A DNA stretch of 64,000 nucleotides from Coemansia sp. RSA 487 (Eukaryota > Kickxellomycota > Kickxellomycetes > Kickxellales > Kickxellaceae), in contig JANBRJ010000018.1 in the NCBI GenBank assembly GCA_027577595.1, positions 124,001 to 188,000 on the forward strand, given 5' to 3'. Every line of letters starts with the position of its first letter. Position 1 is the stretch's first letter. Position numbers and translations under genes: made by a program. Shown one piece after another: positions 50,531 to 61,943 of the stretch. The notes under the pieces were generated by a model. That model was not told the origin of the DNA. It worked only from the letters and a program-made list of their open reading frames with translations, and searched no databases.

Positions 50531-52270
50531 TTGAAAGTTTGCGCCTCTTTTAATACTGAGAGGGAATGTAAATAAATGGAAAATTAGAAAAATAATACAG
50601 AAATACGAAAATAACAATGATTACAAGGAAATATGCTTGGAAAGAGAACAGGAGGAGAGCTTTTTATCGCATTAAAAAATAGCAGAACAGAGCAAGTAAA
50701 TTTTGGTGTTTTGGAATGGTATAGGACAATTAGGTACGATTGAACAAAAGGAAGGAAACTGAAGAGGAAAAAGAATGGATGGCGAACACGAGAGAAGGGA
50801 AATTCTGAATTTATATGATATTCTGGTTGTTTTTGCGCAATGTTAGGCGTATCTACCTTGACTGCTGGCATCCGCACCATGATAGCATATATTCATCGAC
50901 ACCTCTAGCCAATTTTGTCCACGGAAAGGCGTGTGACCCATGTTTTTCTTTCCTTAAATGGTTTGCGCAAAAAGTGCGGAGGGGCCACATCCTCAACTAT
51001 TTTAGTGGAAAGTTCCTAATTCTGTACATGTTGGTCAATGCAGACACGGTAGCCGAGCGGAAGGATATCGTGCTGGCAAGTAATACAGCAATTGAGACCA
51101 CCGCGCAGGAAAGGCGGGACACCAAGTTTGGAAGGAAATAAAACATGTGCGCGAACATTCTTGTTTTTCTTTTCTCCCAATTGATTGAAGTTGTTCTTTG
51201 CATAAACACAACTACTGTCGCCATCCAATTGGTTCGTATGTGGATCATCCACTTGGTTCCAGTATATTGTTCCGCGCTGGGTCAGCCAATCCCAATCAAA
51301 GCAGTTGCAGCATTACCCGAGCCGGCTGGCGATCGAATCAAAAAAACAGCAGAGCAAAGAAGAGTCTTTTGAAGAGGAGACTATTCCGTTTATTGCGCTC
51401 TTTCCAGATCTGGTAAGAGGCGTCACATTGAAATTACTGCTCCTCCTCTCTGTGATATTGTATATTATATTCTTTACAGATCATTCCGTTCTAAATATAA
51501 AATATTTCGATGTAATAAGAAAGACAGGTTTTCAGGCGACTAAACCTGAAACAAAAAAAAACAACACAAAGTTGCTCATGTGGACCGGTCAGAATGTTCT
51601 AGGTACGATGATTGCTAAATTTAGCTACTCATGGATGCAACGGCACATGCATCGTTATTTGATAATACCAGCTTGTTGGTTGGCAACAACCCGGCTGAAG
51701 CCGATGACAATGTTTAGAGAGTGAGGCGACATTGAACAAAATATAATCAAATGGATATACATAGGCCAGCAAGGCAAGTAAAAGCAGGATCGACAATATT
51801 CTATTTGGCTGGTTTTCTTTTGCATGTGAATGTGAATAAAACAGAGGTTTGCATTTGCGTTGGATGTGTCGGTCTTTGAGTAAGAAGATGAGTGCTGTTT
51901 TCCGAAACAGCAACTGAAAAAAGGACAAGCCAGCTGATCGTGTTCGAGGTTAGATCGTTCTGCCTATTGTGAAATATCCTTACTGTTCCTGACGCATGGC
52001 AGCTTTTATATTGGACGGAGCTGGTCAATATTATCAAACCGCAATTTTGTATATGTTTGTTTTCTGGATCTGCCGCATATTTACGAATTTTGTGATATGA
52101 TTTAATCAGGCGAACATGTATGTAGTGAGTGGGTCAGCTGTGCTGTAACGTATATTACTATTCGTATAGTGTAAACAATACAAAAAAGATACATGCAAAA
52201 TGTTGGAGATATCAAATTAGCTATTAGGAAAATACGAACTCCTTATAAATCGAAAAATAAAAACAGAAAG
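50531..52270. other. Upstream region of MFS copy 1, paralogous to 54203-55830
   Basis: No convincing gene. Blocks of this region recur in the same order upstream of copy 2. Examples: a 'gaacaaaag' to 'gaatttatat' stretch (50740-50815 against 54412-54490), 'ggtcaatgcagacac' (51032) against 'ggtcaatgcggacac' (54656), 'gaagccgatgacaatgt' (51698) against 'gaaaccgatgtcaatgt' (55403), and 'agatcgttctgcct' (51952) against 55724. The right end is the 3' flank of MFS copy 2. Confidence 0.6.
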
Positions 52271-54202
52271 CTACGAGCGCATACCGTGGTTCTTGTAAAG
52301 AATCGTGGCAATTAGCGCAGCGCCGAGGAACGGGACCGAGAGGACATAAGTGGTGTGCAGCGAGTCAACCAGCTTCTGGCCGACCTTCTCCGTCATGGTG
52401 GGAACGTAGTTGAGCATCGTAGGGCCTGACATTTCCAGCGCCGCAATATCCATGGTCGCAATACTAAAGGTGGCCAAGAACGTGTTGCTCTGGAACACTG
52501 GAGTCATGTTGTGAATCAGTCTGCTCTTCAGACACGCCTGGTACAGAATCAGGCCAAGCATGCCGCCGACGATCGACAGGAAATGCGAGATCACAGCGGC
52601 GGCTCCGGTATCTTCCAGAGAAACAGACGCTTGTGCAATGTAGGTCACTGCAGGGTACGCCAAACCGACACCCAGACCCGCCATCGCGTAGTATGCACGC
52701 TCCTTGGTGGCTTCTTCCAGAAGAGGAATCGTGTAGTACAGGCCGGTGAAGACGATGCCGATGACAAGGCCAACCCACGCAAGAGGACGTGCCAGCGACG
52801 CGCGTGTGCGCATCGCCGCACCAGCCAATATAGCGCCGCCTACGGTCATGCCCCAGAAGGGCGCGGCGCGGCGACCAGCGACGTCAGTTGGCTGGGTGCG
52901 CGCAGTGATATACAGGATCGGCACATAGACAGCCAGCGCAAAGAACACCATCGACAAGAACAACGTGGCAACCATGCTGATCTGTAGGTTGCGCTCGTGC
53001 AGCCACCGTGTATTGAAGATCGGGCGGCTTGCGCCGAACTTCTCCCACACGAGGAACAAGACGATACATACGACGCCAAAGATTATAAGGCACAGGTCGG
53101 TGGCCGAGTTCCACGCATGCTCGTTACCACCAAACGTCAACCCCATAGTTGTCATGATGGCTGCGCCGAACAGCAAAAATGATCCAATATAGTCGAACCG
53201 CAAAACACGCTGCAGCACAGATTCGTCGCGCACCGACTTCTTGTCAAAGAGCAGCGCCGGCGTGCACAGAATTGCAGGGGCTGCCATCAGCGGCGCAGCC
53301 ATGTAAATGCCCCACCGGTAATGCCCATCCACCGCCAGCTTGCCGCCAATTGCATGTGCTGCGCCAACGCCCAAGAGCTGTGCTGCGCACAGACCGCCCA
53401 CAGCCAGCGCACGGTTGCGGTCTGACATGTGGCTTCCCACAACCAGCACCGCCACCGACGTTACGATACCAGCACCAATACCTTGGAATGCACGGAGCAC
53501 TGCAAACGTATAGGCTGTTTTCGCGTGGCCCGAAACTCCAGTAAAGATAATGAACAAAATAATCCCGAACCAGAATGTCGCCAAACGACCCGTGAGCTCC
53601 GACACGCGGAACGCTGGCAGCACGAAGCTGACGTACCCGATCAGATACGACGCCAGCATCCACAGCGAGCTGACCGAGACACCCCATGTTTTCGCCGCAT
53701 ACACGAAGAACGATGCAGGTATCACACCCTGCATGCCTGCCACGAAGAGTGCAATGAACGCTCTACAAGATAAATGCGATTTTTATTTTAGCAAAGTGGT
53801 CCTTGATCAATGAAATACGCAGGGGGGAAGGAGAGGCGGAAAGATTGCCCAAGGAGGGGTAACGTGCATGCTCACATGAGTCCCTTGCACATTCCCTCCG
53901 TCAAACACGTATGCAGGTCAAAGCTACTAAAGAAACAAGATATTTGAAAGCGCATACATGAAAATGGCAAATGACCCAAATAAAGGGATACAAGGCTATA
54001 GCCTCCTTCGCAGAGAACACCAAAATGGAAAGCAATATCACCCAAAACAACGTAGGATAGCGAGGACTTACCCAATGTAGAAAAGAATCAGCAATGGCTT
54101 AGAGATACGCGATACCTGTTCCTCGGTTATCGCTACCCCCTTTTTCTCGTTGAGGCCCACCTCCATGGCGTCAGCACCCGTGTAGTTTAAATCGCTAGAC
54201 AT
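52271..54202 (-). CDS. MFS drug:H+ antiporter-like transporter, copy 2 of a tandem pair
   Basis: Two exons on the minus strand, 54072-54202 and 52271-53762, with the same exon sizes (131 and 1492 bp) and intron phase as copy 1, also 540 residues. The splice reads FYIGAFIALFVAGMQGVIPA. The core is almost the same as copy 1 (RAFQGIGAGIVTSVAVLVVG, HMSDRNRALAVGG, RPIFNTRWLHERN), while the N-tail and the last loops (ALEMSGPTMLNYVPTMTEKV) have diverged most. That pattern fits duplication followed by change in the regulatory tail. Role as for the neighbour: proton-coupled export of small molecules, substrate unknown. Confidence 0.85.
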
Positions 54203-55830
54203 TTGGAAGTATCCCTCTTGATATGGAAAGGGATTTTAGAAATAAAGAGTAATTAGCTTGGAAGGAAAGTAATACAGAAACAAAAAATAACAATGATTAC
54301 AGGAAGCTCAAAGGGAAAACCTCTGTTGCGTCAAGAAAGGTATACTATCAAAGAAATAAAGAACAAGTTGTTTTGTTTTGGAATGGCGCAGACAATATGG
54401 ACGACCGCTGAACAAAAGAATACTGAAGAAAAGAATAGGGGGTAGGAGGAGGGAGGGGATGGCGGCCAGGGGAAACGGTGGTGAATTTATATCAAACATG
54501 AATTGTCTGCAAAAATGCTGGGATTTTTTATTTTGGGGAGGACAAGCACGGCTGAATCCGTCGATGGCTCCCTATTGCAGTCTTATCTGGTGCGTGTTCC
54601 CTCCGCTTTTTCTTTCCTTAAAGGTCCTGCGGTGGGCATTAGTTCTGTATATTTGGTCAATGCGGACACAGCGTGCGCGGAAGCAGCTGAAGAGTGGAAG
54701 ATCTGATGCAATAATCAGAAGCAGCGGCAGGAAAGGCTTGGAAGAAAAGCTCGTGCCTCCTTTTCCTATTTCCGGAATCCTCCACCAAGGCCAGCCAGCC
54801 AGACGCGAGCAGAATAAAAAACACACAAGCACATGGTCTTGCTAACGTTTTTCAAGCTTTAATGCATTACTGCCGCCGCTCTCCAATTGGGTCATTTGTA
54901 CTTCGTATGGTCCGGCTCTACTGTTCTGCTGTGGCCAACCAACCCCCCAATTCATGCGCCAATGCAGTAGCAGAATAGCCCGAGTCGGCCGAGGATCGAA
55001 CCGCAAAAGCAGTAGAGCTTTGTTTTCTCGTGAATCTAAAGGATGAGTCTTGCTCGAGAATTGATCGCCGTTTCATATGTCCTTCCCAATTCTGGCGAGA
55101 CAACGTCACGCTGACATCGTTGCTTCGGTTCCCATCGTATATTCCATCCATGACAGATCCTCTTGTTCTAAATATAAAGGTTCTCAGTACCAATAATTAA
55201 AGCGCCATACAGCAACACTCCCCCCTTATTATCTCACAAGAGCAAGAAATCGAAGCAGAGAAAGTTTGTCCATGTGAACAATAACGTCGGCAATGATGTT
55301 CCGAGTGTGGAGATTGCTATATCCAGCTATTCGTTGATGCACTGGCACATGTTTATTTTTCTTGTATCTCGATGTCAGTTGGTTTGATATCAATAACTCG
55401 ATTGAAACCGATGTCAATGTGTCGTCGATTAGCCCTGACGGTTCTTGAAGAAACAGTCCCAACGCAGAGCGTAAATGCAATGACATCAAGCAAAGGATAA
55501 TCAAGTGAATGTGCATTGAGCACAGGTAATAAAACAAGTATGCCAAGACTTTAGTTCGTAGGGGGGTTTTCCTTACATGTGAATAAGTGCAATGCAAGAA
55601 TGGGATATTTGCGCTGGAAGTGCTGGTCTTTGCGCATGAATATGCCTTTTTGTTTGTTTTGTTCTACTACTTTGAGTCGCCAGAGAACAATGAGCAAAGG
55701 CCAATCATCAATTCTGTATGGGTCAGATCGTTCTGCCTTTTTAGAACATATGCACCAGTTCCGCTGCTGAAACAGAATTGTCGGACAGACCTGGCCAATT
55801 TGGACATCAAAAAATCTGAAAACCCCTCAT
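54203..55830. repeat. Duplicated upstream region of MFS copy 2
   Basis: The partner of 50531-52080 in the tandem duplication. Matching blocks keep order and spacing along about 1.5 kb, but are eroded by many substitutions and indels. The copying therefore involved a segment of about 3.5 kb (gene plus upstream DNA) and is not very recent. No coding frame is shared convincingly by both copies. Confidence 0.55.
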
Positions 55831-57131
55831 ATTTCACATTATTGTGCATCCAGAAAAGGAAGGCAAGGTAAATCATGTCCATTGCATTCTCCGCATACTT
55901 TATTCGTGCTCTCAAGATTCCTTGTAAATCTTGCACTTTTTTATCTGCGCAGAATGGTTAGAGATTTCGCTGGAATTTCAATAGAACTGCATTTTCATAT
56001 GAAGATTACCAGGAGAGCAATTTTATTGTGTTGAAAAGGGGGGAATGGGAAGGATGATGGTGCGGCTTTTAATTCGCTCTTGCGTTTATTTCCGAGGAAC
56101 GGATTCCGATCAAACCTGGATTACCTTCCAATTATACATAGCAGCCATATGACTTTGCTTTACCTCACCTTTTACAGCATACATGCACAAGAGACACCTA
56201 TTTACATCACTGCATCTATAAAAAAAACGAGGCTTCCAATTAACGCGCCTTCAATTGCGGCTTGCATCGTCAATGCACCAAAAAGCACTGCAGACGAACG
56301 ACAAGATGTTGAGCCTGAGCCTTTTTTTATTTTGGATGGGGAGGGAATTACTAAAAGATGTCATACGCGCTTGATTGTTCTACATCTTAAACTATACTTG
56401 TAGCGCATGCCAACTCATGTGGAAGCCTAGCAAAAAAAAGTGGGATGATCGCCAGCAACTTCTCCTTATTGGAAGAATGGGTGGTTCATTGGAATCCACA
56501 AGTTTCAACTGCTCGCTGATTCGAGGCAGTATACACTGCCTAAACCGGTATAGTGTACATGTGAACGAGGAAAACAAAAAGGTACTACTTTTATATAGCA
56601 CATTTTGGTTCTACGAACCACTAAAACGGAGAAGGGAGGAATCTTACCAATCTTTGACACGCTCAGCCAATTCGGTAATGATGATAGTCTTAGCGTTGCA
56701 CAAAAAAGACCAGTCCCGTTTAAAAATAGAGGATGTTGGGCTGGCTTCCTTCAAATAAGATGCAAGCAAACTCATCCCAATGGGTGGGTGTGCGGTGTCA
56801 CTTTTTTTATTTAGTCAGAGCCGTCATTATCGCCAAAAGATGACAAATAGTAGAGCTAGCCGCAGCTAAAAAAAGCCAGGGCCAATTGCTGAAAGAACAG
56901 GGCGGACAAAGACAGTGGAAGAGTTGGATGAAGCTGCGCTGAGCAAATCGTAGCATCATCGGCCTTCTTCCATGTTCTTTAGGCAAGGGATTGGACGGGA
57001 AAAGAAAGGGGACAAAGTGAAGCTCCGGCTCGGGGCGGTTGGCCGCCCCCTCCCTTCTTTGAAAGCTTCTTTGGACAGACAAAAGCTCGGCTTTTGTTTT
57101 TTTCCGCTTGCTAGAAAGGATGAGATGAGAG
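55831..57131. other. intergenic, no gene seen
   Basis: 1.3 kb with short frames on both strands and no domain. From 57000 on it is the core promoter of the GPI-type protein gene. Confidence 0.4.
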
Positions 57132-57138
57132 TATAAAA
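57132..57138 (+). promoter_or_regulatory. TATA box of GPI-type protein gene
   Basis: TATAAAA in GAGAGTATAAAACCTC, 184-190 bp before the ATG at 57322. It is followed by a long C/T-rich leader (57170-57310), the hallmark of highly expressed fungal genes. Confidence 0.65.
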
Positions 57139-57321
57139 CCTCTGCCGCTCGGACGCCCAGTTTCTTGCGACCCAAGCCTCTTCTTCTTTTCTCTTCATCT
57201 GGATCTCCCAACTTCTTTGTCCTCTTTTTCTTGTTGCTTCTACTACACTTGGTACATTTTCACTACTGAAAACCTCCTCCTTGTTTGTACATTCACTACT
57301 TTTAATCTTTTCATATCAAAA

Positions 57322-57939
57322 ATGAAGTTTGCTGTTGCCATTGCTGCCCTTGTCGCGTCTGTTGCCGCCGACGTCAACACCATGAGCGAGATCGAGGCTC
57401 ACTGGAGCCAAATCACCAGCATCATCAACGCTGATCTGCCAACCCTGTCGCTGGTCAACTCGGACCTGTACAACTCGGCGACCAAGGTCATCGGCGGCAC
57501 CGCCATCACCCAGGCATTCAACACCGACCTTATCCAGCAGGTCGCCACCGGCATCTCGCCCGACATCATGAACCCTGTTCTTAGCCGCGCCGGCATCACC
57601 GACGTTACCTTGGATGGCAAGCCCATCCCCACCAGCGACTCTTCCCCGTCATCGTCCGCCTCTTCCAGCCCTACCACCGATGCCCAGTCATCTGCCCACG
57701 AGACCGGTTCGTCGTCGGCTGATGCCGAGTCCTCGCCTGCTAGTGGTGAATCCTCGGGTGACGAGTCCGCCACCGAAGCCGAGTCTGGCGAGGAGTCCGG
57801 CTCTGATGCTGAGGAGTCTGGCTCCAAGTCTGGCGAGGAGAAATCAGACTCTGAGAAGGAGACCGAGAGCAGCGGTGCCGCCAAGGTTGTTGCTGGCTCT
57901 GTTGCCGCCGCCCTTGTTGCCGTTGCTGCTCTCTTCTAA
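57322..57939 (+). CDS. GPI-anchored-type secreted cell-surface protein
   Basis: 205 residues from the ATG at 57322; the frame upstream is T-rich leader. The signal peptide is MKFAVAIAALVASVAA, cut before Asp 17. A folded-looking segment follows (MSEIEAHWSQITSIINADLP, then LVNSDLYNSATKVIGGTAIT and VATGISPDIMNPVLSRAG). After it come 95 residues rich in Ser, Glu, Ala and Asp. The hydrophobic C-terminus AAKVVAGSVAAALVAVAALF, after a small-residue site (SSGAA), is a GPI-attachment signal. Codons are strongly biased to C-ending forms and the promoter has a TATA box and C/T leader, so it is probably abundant. Likely a wall- or membrane-bound surface protein. Confidence 0.8.
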   Translation: MKFAVAIAALVASVAADVNTMSEIEAHWSQITSIINADLPTLSLVNSDLYNSATKVIGGTAITQAFNTDLIQQVATGISPDIMNPVLSRAGITDVTLDGKPIPTSDSSPSSSASSSPTTDAQSSAHETGSSSADAESSPASGESSGDESATEAESGEESGSDAEESGSKSGEEKSDSEKETESSGAAKVVAGSVAAALVAVAALF

Positions 57940-58771
57940 ACAAAAGCGACCTTCTTTTAAAGGGAGATAGTCTGTTTGTTTGTTTCTTTTTCCTAAGTAC
58001 TTTTTAATTTCATACTTCTTTTTTCTTTGAATAATGCTTGCGTATCCTCCAAAATGGCTCTCTGTTACTGGTTTTCTGTTTGCTGATAAAAGGGAAAAAG
58101 ATAGGGAGGGAGTGGGTCTGTCTTGTTTGTTCTCAGTTTGTTCTGTGAAACAGCCTGCTTTCTGGAAATGCAAGAGAAGCGATGGTCTTTGTTTTGGCTT
58201 TGTTGTTTTTCGTGTCCATGCCACCGATTGTTGTGGCCTGCCAAAACCATCGTCTTTCGCTCTCACGCTTCTTGATTTCCTTTTTTGTTTTCGTTTTTTG
58301 CAGTTACCTGCTTCGGCTTGCAAACTCAGCTCGGCTCGACGAGCCGGACCGATATCGCTTTTGAGTGGTGGTTGAAAATTTTTAAAGTACTTTCTGATCT
58401 TGGTTTTGGCTCTTGGGTCCTCCACTCGCTCTTTCTATTTGTCAACCGCAAATTACTGTAATACGTTGTTTCTTTCTTTCTTTCTTTTTTTTCGTTCCGA
58501 TTCGGATTTGATAGCATATTAACACAGGGTAAGATTACTCGATTTGCGGCTTCTTTACTTTCTTGACTCATCCATACACAAAAAAATGAAAGCAATTCTG
58601 TTTGGAAGACTGGCACAGCCGCCGGCATTCAGCTTGAATGGAACAGAAAAGCTTATTTCTTCAATGCACCTGTTAAACAGCTGTGCTATCCTTCATTACC
58701 CTGCATTAACTAACATATCAGCTGCGCGGAGTTTTGGTGCAACGTGCTTTAGGAGCAAAAAATCAAAGAGA
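57940..58771. other. intergenic leader of OLA1 with in-frame upstream opening
   Basis: 0.8 kb. The last 228 bp (from 58544) are open in the OLA1 frame and include an upstream ATG at 58586. Other frames are shadows. A CTTT repeat lies near 58471-58489. Confidence 0.45.
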
Positions 58772-59965
58772 ATGGCACCCAAGAAGAACGTAGTCGAGGA
58801 GAAGCTGCAGCTAGGGCGTCCCGGAAACAACCTGAAGCTGGGCGTGGTGGGGCTTCCGAACGTCGGCAAATCGACGTTCTTCAACGCAATTACAAAGTCG
58901 GCAGTGTCTGCCGAGAACTACCCGTTCTGCACGATCGATCCGTCCGAGTCGCGTGTGGCCGTTCCTGACGAGCGGTTCGACTGGCTAGTGGAGCAGTACA
59001 AGCCATCGTCGCGCGTGCCGGCGTTCCTAACCGTCATCGACATTGCCGGTCTTGTGAAGGGTGCAGCGGACGGCGCAGGGCTGGGTAACGCCTTCCTGTC
59101 GCATATCAACGCTGTCGATGGTATCTTCCACATGATCCGTGCCTTCAACGACCCAGACGTTGTGCATGTCGAAGGTGAAGTCAACCCGGACCGCGATCTG
59201 GAGATCATCCACAATGAACTGCGGCTCAAGGATCTGGCCATGCTTAACAAGTTCATTGATGCCAACCAGCGCAACATTGAACGTATGGGTACTGGTGGAT
59301 CGGCGGATGACCGCAAGAAGAAGGACGAGTTTGCCATGGTCATCAAGGTGCGCGACTGGGTTGCTGGGGGCAAGGATGTGCGCAAGGGCGACTGGTCCAA
59401 CAAGGAAATCGACGTCATCAACCGCCAGCACCTGCTGACCGCCAAACCAGTCACTTATTTGGTTAACGTCAGCGAGAAGGACTATTTGCGCAAAAAGAAC
59501 AAGTTCCTCCCCATCATCAAGAAGTGGATCGATGAGAACAACCCCGGAGACAAGCTGATCCCCTTCTCTGGCGACTTTGAGACCAAGCTGGCCAACATGG
59601 ACGAAGCCGAGCGCACCGCCTATCTGGAAGAAACCAAGGCAACATCGGCTTTCCCCAAGATCATTCTCACCGGCTACGACTCCCTCGACCTGATGCACTT
59701 CTTCACCGCTGGTCAAGGCACCGAGGTGCGTGCCTGGACATGCAGGAAGAAGGCAAAGATGACTGACGCCGCACGCAACGTCCACAACGATATCGCAGAC
59801 TCGCTCATTCAGGTCGATGTGATGAAGTTTGACGAGCTCAAGGCTGCTGGCTCCGAAACAGAGCTCAAGGCGGTGGGCAAACTCTATATCCGCGGAAAGG
59901 AAGCGATTATCGATGATGGTGACGTCGTGTACTTCCGCTCTGGCCTTGGTAGCGCAAAGAAGTGA
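58772..59965 (+). CDS. OLA1: Obg-like ATPase Ola1 (YchF family)
   Basis: 397 residues from the ATG at 58772 (MAPKKNVVEEKLQLGRPGNN), which gives the standard family length. G1 is GLPNVGKST, and the G2 region is ENYPFCTIDPSESRVAVPDE. G3 is DIAGLVKGAADGAGLGNAFL, and the G4-like NVSE at YLVNVSEKDY is the altered motif that favours ATP over GTP. The TGS domain closes the protein (WTCRKKAKMTDAARNVHNDI, then GKEAIIDDGDVVYFR). Ola1 is a cytosolic ATPase linked to ribosomes and stress. The frame is open for 76 codons upstream, with an ATG at 58586 that would add a basic, Ser/Leu-rich extension. A longer mitochondrial form is conceivable. Confidence 0.95.
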   Translation: MAPKKNVVEEKLQLGRPGNNLKLGVVGLPNVGKSTFFNAITKSAVSAENYPFCTIDPSESRVAVPDERFDWLVEQYKPSSRVPAFLTVIDIAGLVKGAADGAGLGNAFLSHINAVDGIFHMIRAFNDPDVVHVEGEVNPDRDLEIIHNELRLKDLAMLNKFIDANQRNIERMGTGGSADDRKKKDEFAMVIKVRDWVAGGKDVRKGDWSNKEIDVINRQHLLTAKPVTYLVNVSEKDYLRKKNKFLPIIKKWIDENNPGDKLIPFSGDFETKLANMDEAERTAYLEETKATSAFPKIILTGYDSLDLMHFFTAGQGTEVRAWTCRKKAKMTDAARNVHNDIADSLIQVDVMKFDELKAAGSETELKAVGKLYIRGKEAIIDDGDVVYFRSGLGSAKK

Positions 59966-61324
59966 AATGATCTAGATTTAGCGTTCTGTTTGTTTCTCTT
60001 ACTATTCATATTTAAAAAGATGTTTACAACCCATACACTGTTGTGGATTAGAATGATACGTATATATTAATGTAATCGAACGCATGAGCAATTGTTTAAT
60101 CAAGTTTATTACCTGAAACGCCAAAAAGGGAGATAGAGCAGACCCCTCTATACCCCGCGAAATGTCACCGCTAAACTACCAAATATCAAATATAGCGTTG
60201 ATGCACTTTATTTATCATCAATGTGAGCGTCTAAAATGCCATTTGTATTGGCATGGTAATATGCCGTTAGAGCGATCATTTACCTTTTTTTTCTCAGTTC
60301 ACGCTCAAGGGTATAGCTGGCTCCACCATGGACATATGTGTAATTTATAGCATCCTCGGCCTCGAGTTTGTAACCTGTAAGCTTCTTATTGCTACGAATT
60401 ATATCTGATTCCTTTTTACATGCACGGTAATAAAAATATTAGTGCTGTATGCAGGTTTGAAGGTTGGCCTTTCTACGAGCTCTCATTTGGAGATATTGAA
60501 AGCTTTCAGTTCAATAGTCTTGGCTGGATTGGAATAATTCAACTTCGGAACATTACTTTTTTTATACCTGGCTGATATATTTTCTTTTTAGCTTTACGAA
60601 TATTTGCCAACTCTTCTAGCTAAAAGTATTGTATATATAATGTTACAAATAAAAGCCTTGACGGAACTAAAGTTCCTTAACTTTATTTTCCATGAACAAT
60701 CTGGCTTTTGTACCGATACAAAACACTACAGTAATTAAACCTGTGATTGGGACTCACCATGCAACTCGCATGCCGATCATTATCACATATAAAATCCTGA
60801 GTAAATTTGTGGAGGAAAAATAAAAGTCGTTTCCTTTGCTCATTTATACATCACAATAGCTTTAATGAGTATTAGTGAATACACGCTTTTTGTTACTGCT
60901 CGAAATATTTCCACTTGGTGAGCGTGATCAAGAAACCAGGGTTTCATCTTAGTACCAAAGTGACATCCTTTCTTATAAAGGCTGCATGTGCGAGGTATTT
61001 GCCAAAGTGCCCACTCTTTTCCACCTTCCAAACTCTATTCCATTTTTCTTTGCTGACTTTTCTGCTCAGTCCTTTGATCCTGGATTTACACTACATTATA
61101 TCATTACTCATTGCTTTGTCTTATAATTTTAGTTTTCAAAATTTACCAAGCGCTTTCACTGTCATGTTGCCATTATCCAGCTGCATATTTATAAATAGAT
61201 ATGCCACTAAGAACCGTTTGGAAGTAAGACTGCATCTATTTTTCTGCTAAAAGCTTGGTTTCAAAATAAAACCTATCTCAGCTAGCATGTGCACATGTGT
61301 TTTTCTTTTCATCTATCAATATAG
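59966..61324. other. AT-rich intergenic stretch holding one arm of an inverted repeat
   Basis: 1.36 kb of AT-rich DNA after OLA1 with no supported gene. It contains the left arm of the 146-bp inverted repeat (60642-60787). Short frames carry no recognisable product. Confidence 0.5.
60642..60787 (+). repeat. Inverted repeat, left arm (146 bp)
   Basis: This 146-bp block (gttacaaataaaagcctt ... gatcattatcaca) matches the reverse complement of 61944-62089 over its whole length with about five mismatches and no indel. The arms enclose about 1.16 kb including the ubiquitin-like gene at 61325. Confidence 0.9.
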
Positions 61325-61603
61325 TTATCGTGTATTGTTCTTTTTTATAAAATACATCTTATATCTTTGGCTAAACTGAACACCATTATGAATAGCTGTA
61401 TAATAAATATACGAACCTGTATTTAGATCATAATCTTGCAACTTGTGATCATCATCAAGTGTACCACGAATTTTTCCACCATTGCTGGTATAATAAATAG
61501 GTGTGCCAGATACAGGGACAGCGGCTAGCTTTCCTCGCAAATATTTTACAGAAATGTTTTTACATTTTATTTGGATGATGGTGGGCTCCCTATCAGGTTC
61601 CAA
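61325..61603 (-). CDS. Ubiquitin-like small protein (copy 1), start not defined
   Basis: The frame covers 92 residues but opens with TTG at 61603; no in-frame ATG lies before the domain. It would therefore need an upstream exon or a non-AUG start, or it has lost its start. The fold order is ubiquitin-like: strand TIIQIKCKNISVKY, helix LRGKLAA, strand TPIYYTSNGGKIRG, then TLDDDHKLQDYDLNTGSYIY followed by YTAIHNG. The 'GK...LDDD..L.DY.L..GS.I' stretch mirrors ubiquitin's 'GK.L.D...L.DY.I...S.lhl'. It ends QRYKMYFIKKNNTR, with no GG tail. It is clearly related to the frame at 62419-62661. Ubiquitin-like fold is inference from pattern. Confidence 0.5.
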   Translation of the reverse strand: MEPDREPTIIQIKCKNISVKYLRGKLAAVPVSGTPIYYTSNGGKIRGTLDDDHKLQDYDLNTGSYIYYTAIHNGVQFSQRYKMYFIKKNNTR

Positions 61604-61749
61604 CTCCGGGACGTCTTGAATTTTGGGCGTGGTTTCTTATTATCGTCAATATATGATGTGGGTGTCTTGGTATATCTGTAGTAAACACAGGAAAAACAAT
61701 AAAAAGAAAGTGAAGCAAAATTAGATGCGATGGAGGGAAAATGTGGGAA

Positions 61750-61756
61750 TTTTATA
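61750..61756 (-). promoter_or_regulatory. TATA box, ubiquitin-like copy 1
   Basis: On the minus strand TATAAAA lies about 147 bp upstream of the copy 1 frame. A T-rich leader follows it and ends in TTTACTACAG. Copy 2 has the same arrangement. Confidence 0.4.
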
Positions 61757-61943
61757 GCATCTTTGTACTTTATAAAATGTGTAAAACAATAATGTTCCCA
61801 CTATATCTGGAAGCTGGTCGACACAGGTGTGTGGTGTAGTATTGAGCACTTTACAAACATTCCAAATATAGCATGGAAATCATATCTGAACATGTTTGGG
61901 TTCTATTTTTGTAAGATATTGATATGTATTTATATATCGATAG

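Noticed and set aside
51035-51110. tRNA-like start (gacacggtagccgagcggaag)
   Set aside because: It resembles a tRNA A box, but no B box or closing stem follows. The parallel site in the duplicated region (54660) has lost the pattern.
51320-51345. B-box-like 'gcgatcgaatc' and its duplicate at 54990
   Set aside because: Not preceded by an A box at tRNA distance. Part of the duplicated intergenic DNA.
56375-56758. 127-codon frame upstream of the GPI-type gene
   Set aside because: No recognisable content. Overlapping frames on the other strand are just as long.
50000-57000. Secondary-metabolite cluster around the MFS pair
   Set aside because: No synthase, tailoring enzyme or cluster regulator lies nearby, and the BAHD gene is more than 20 kb away.
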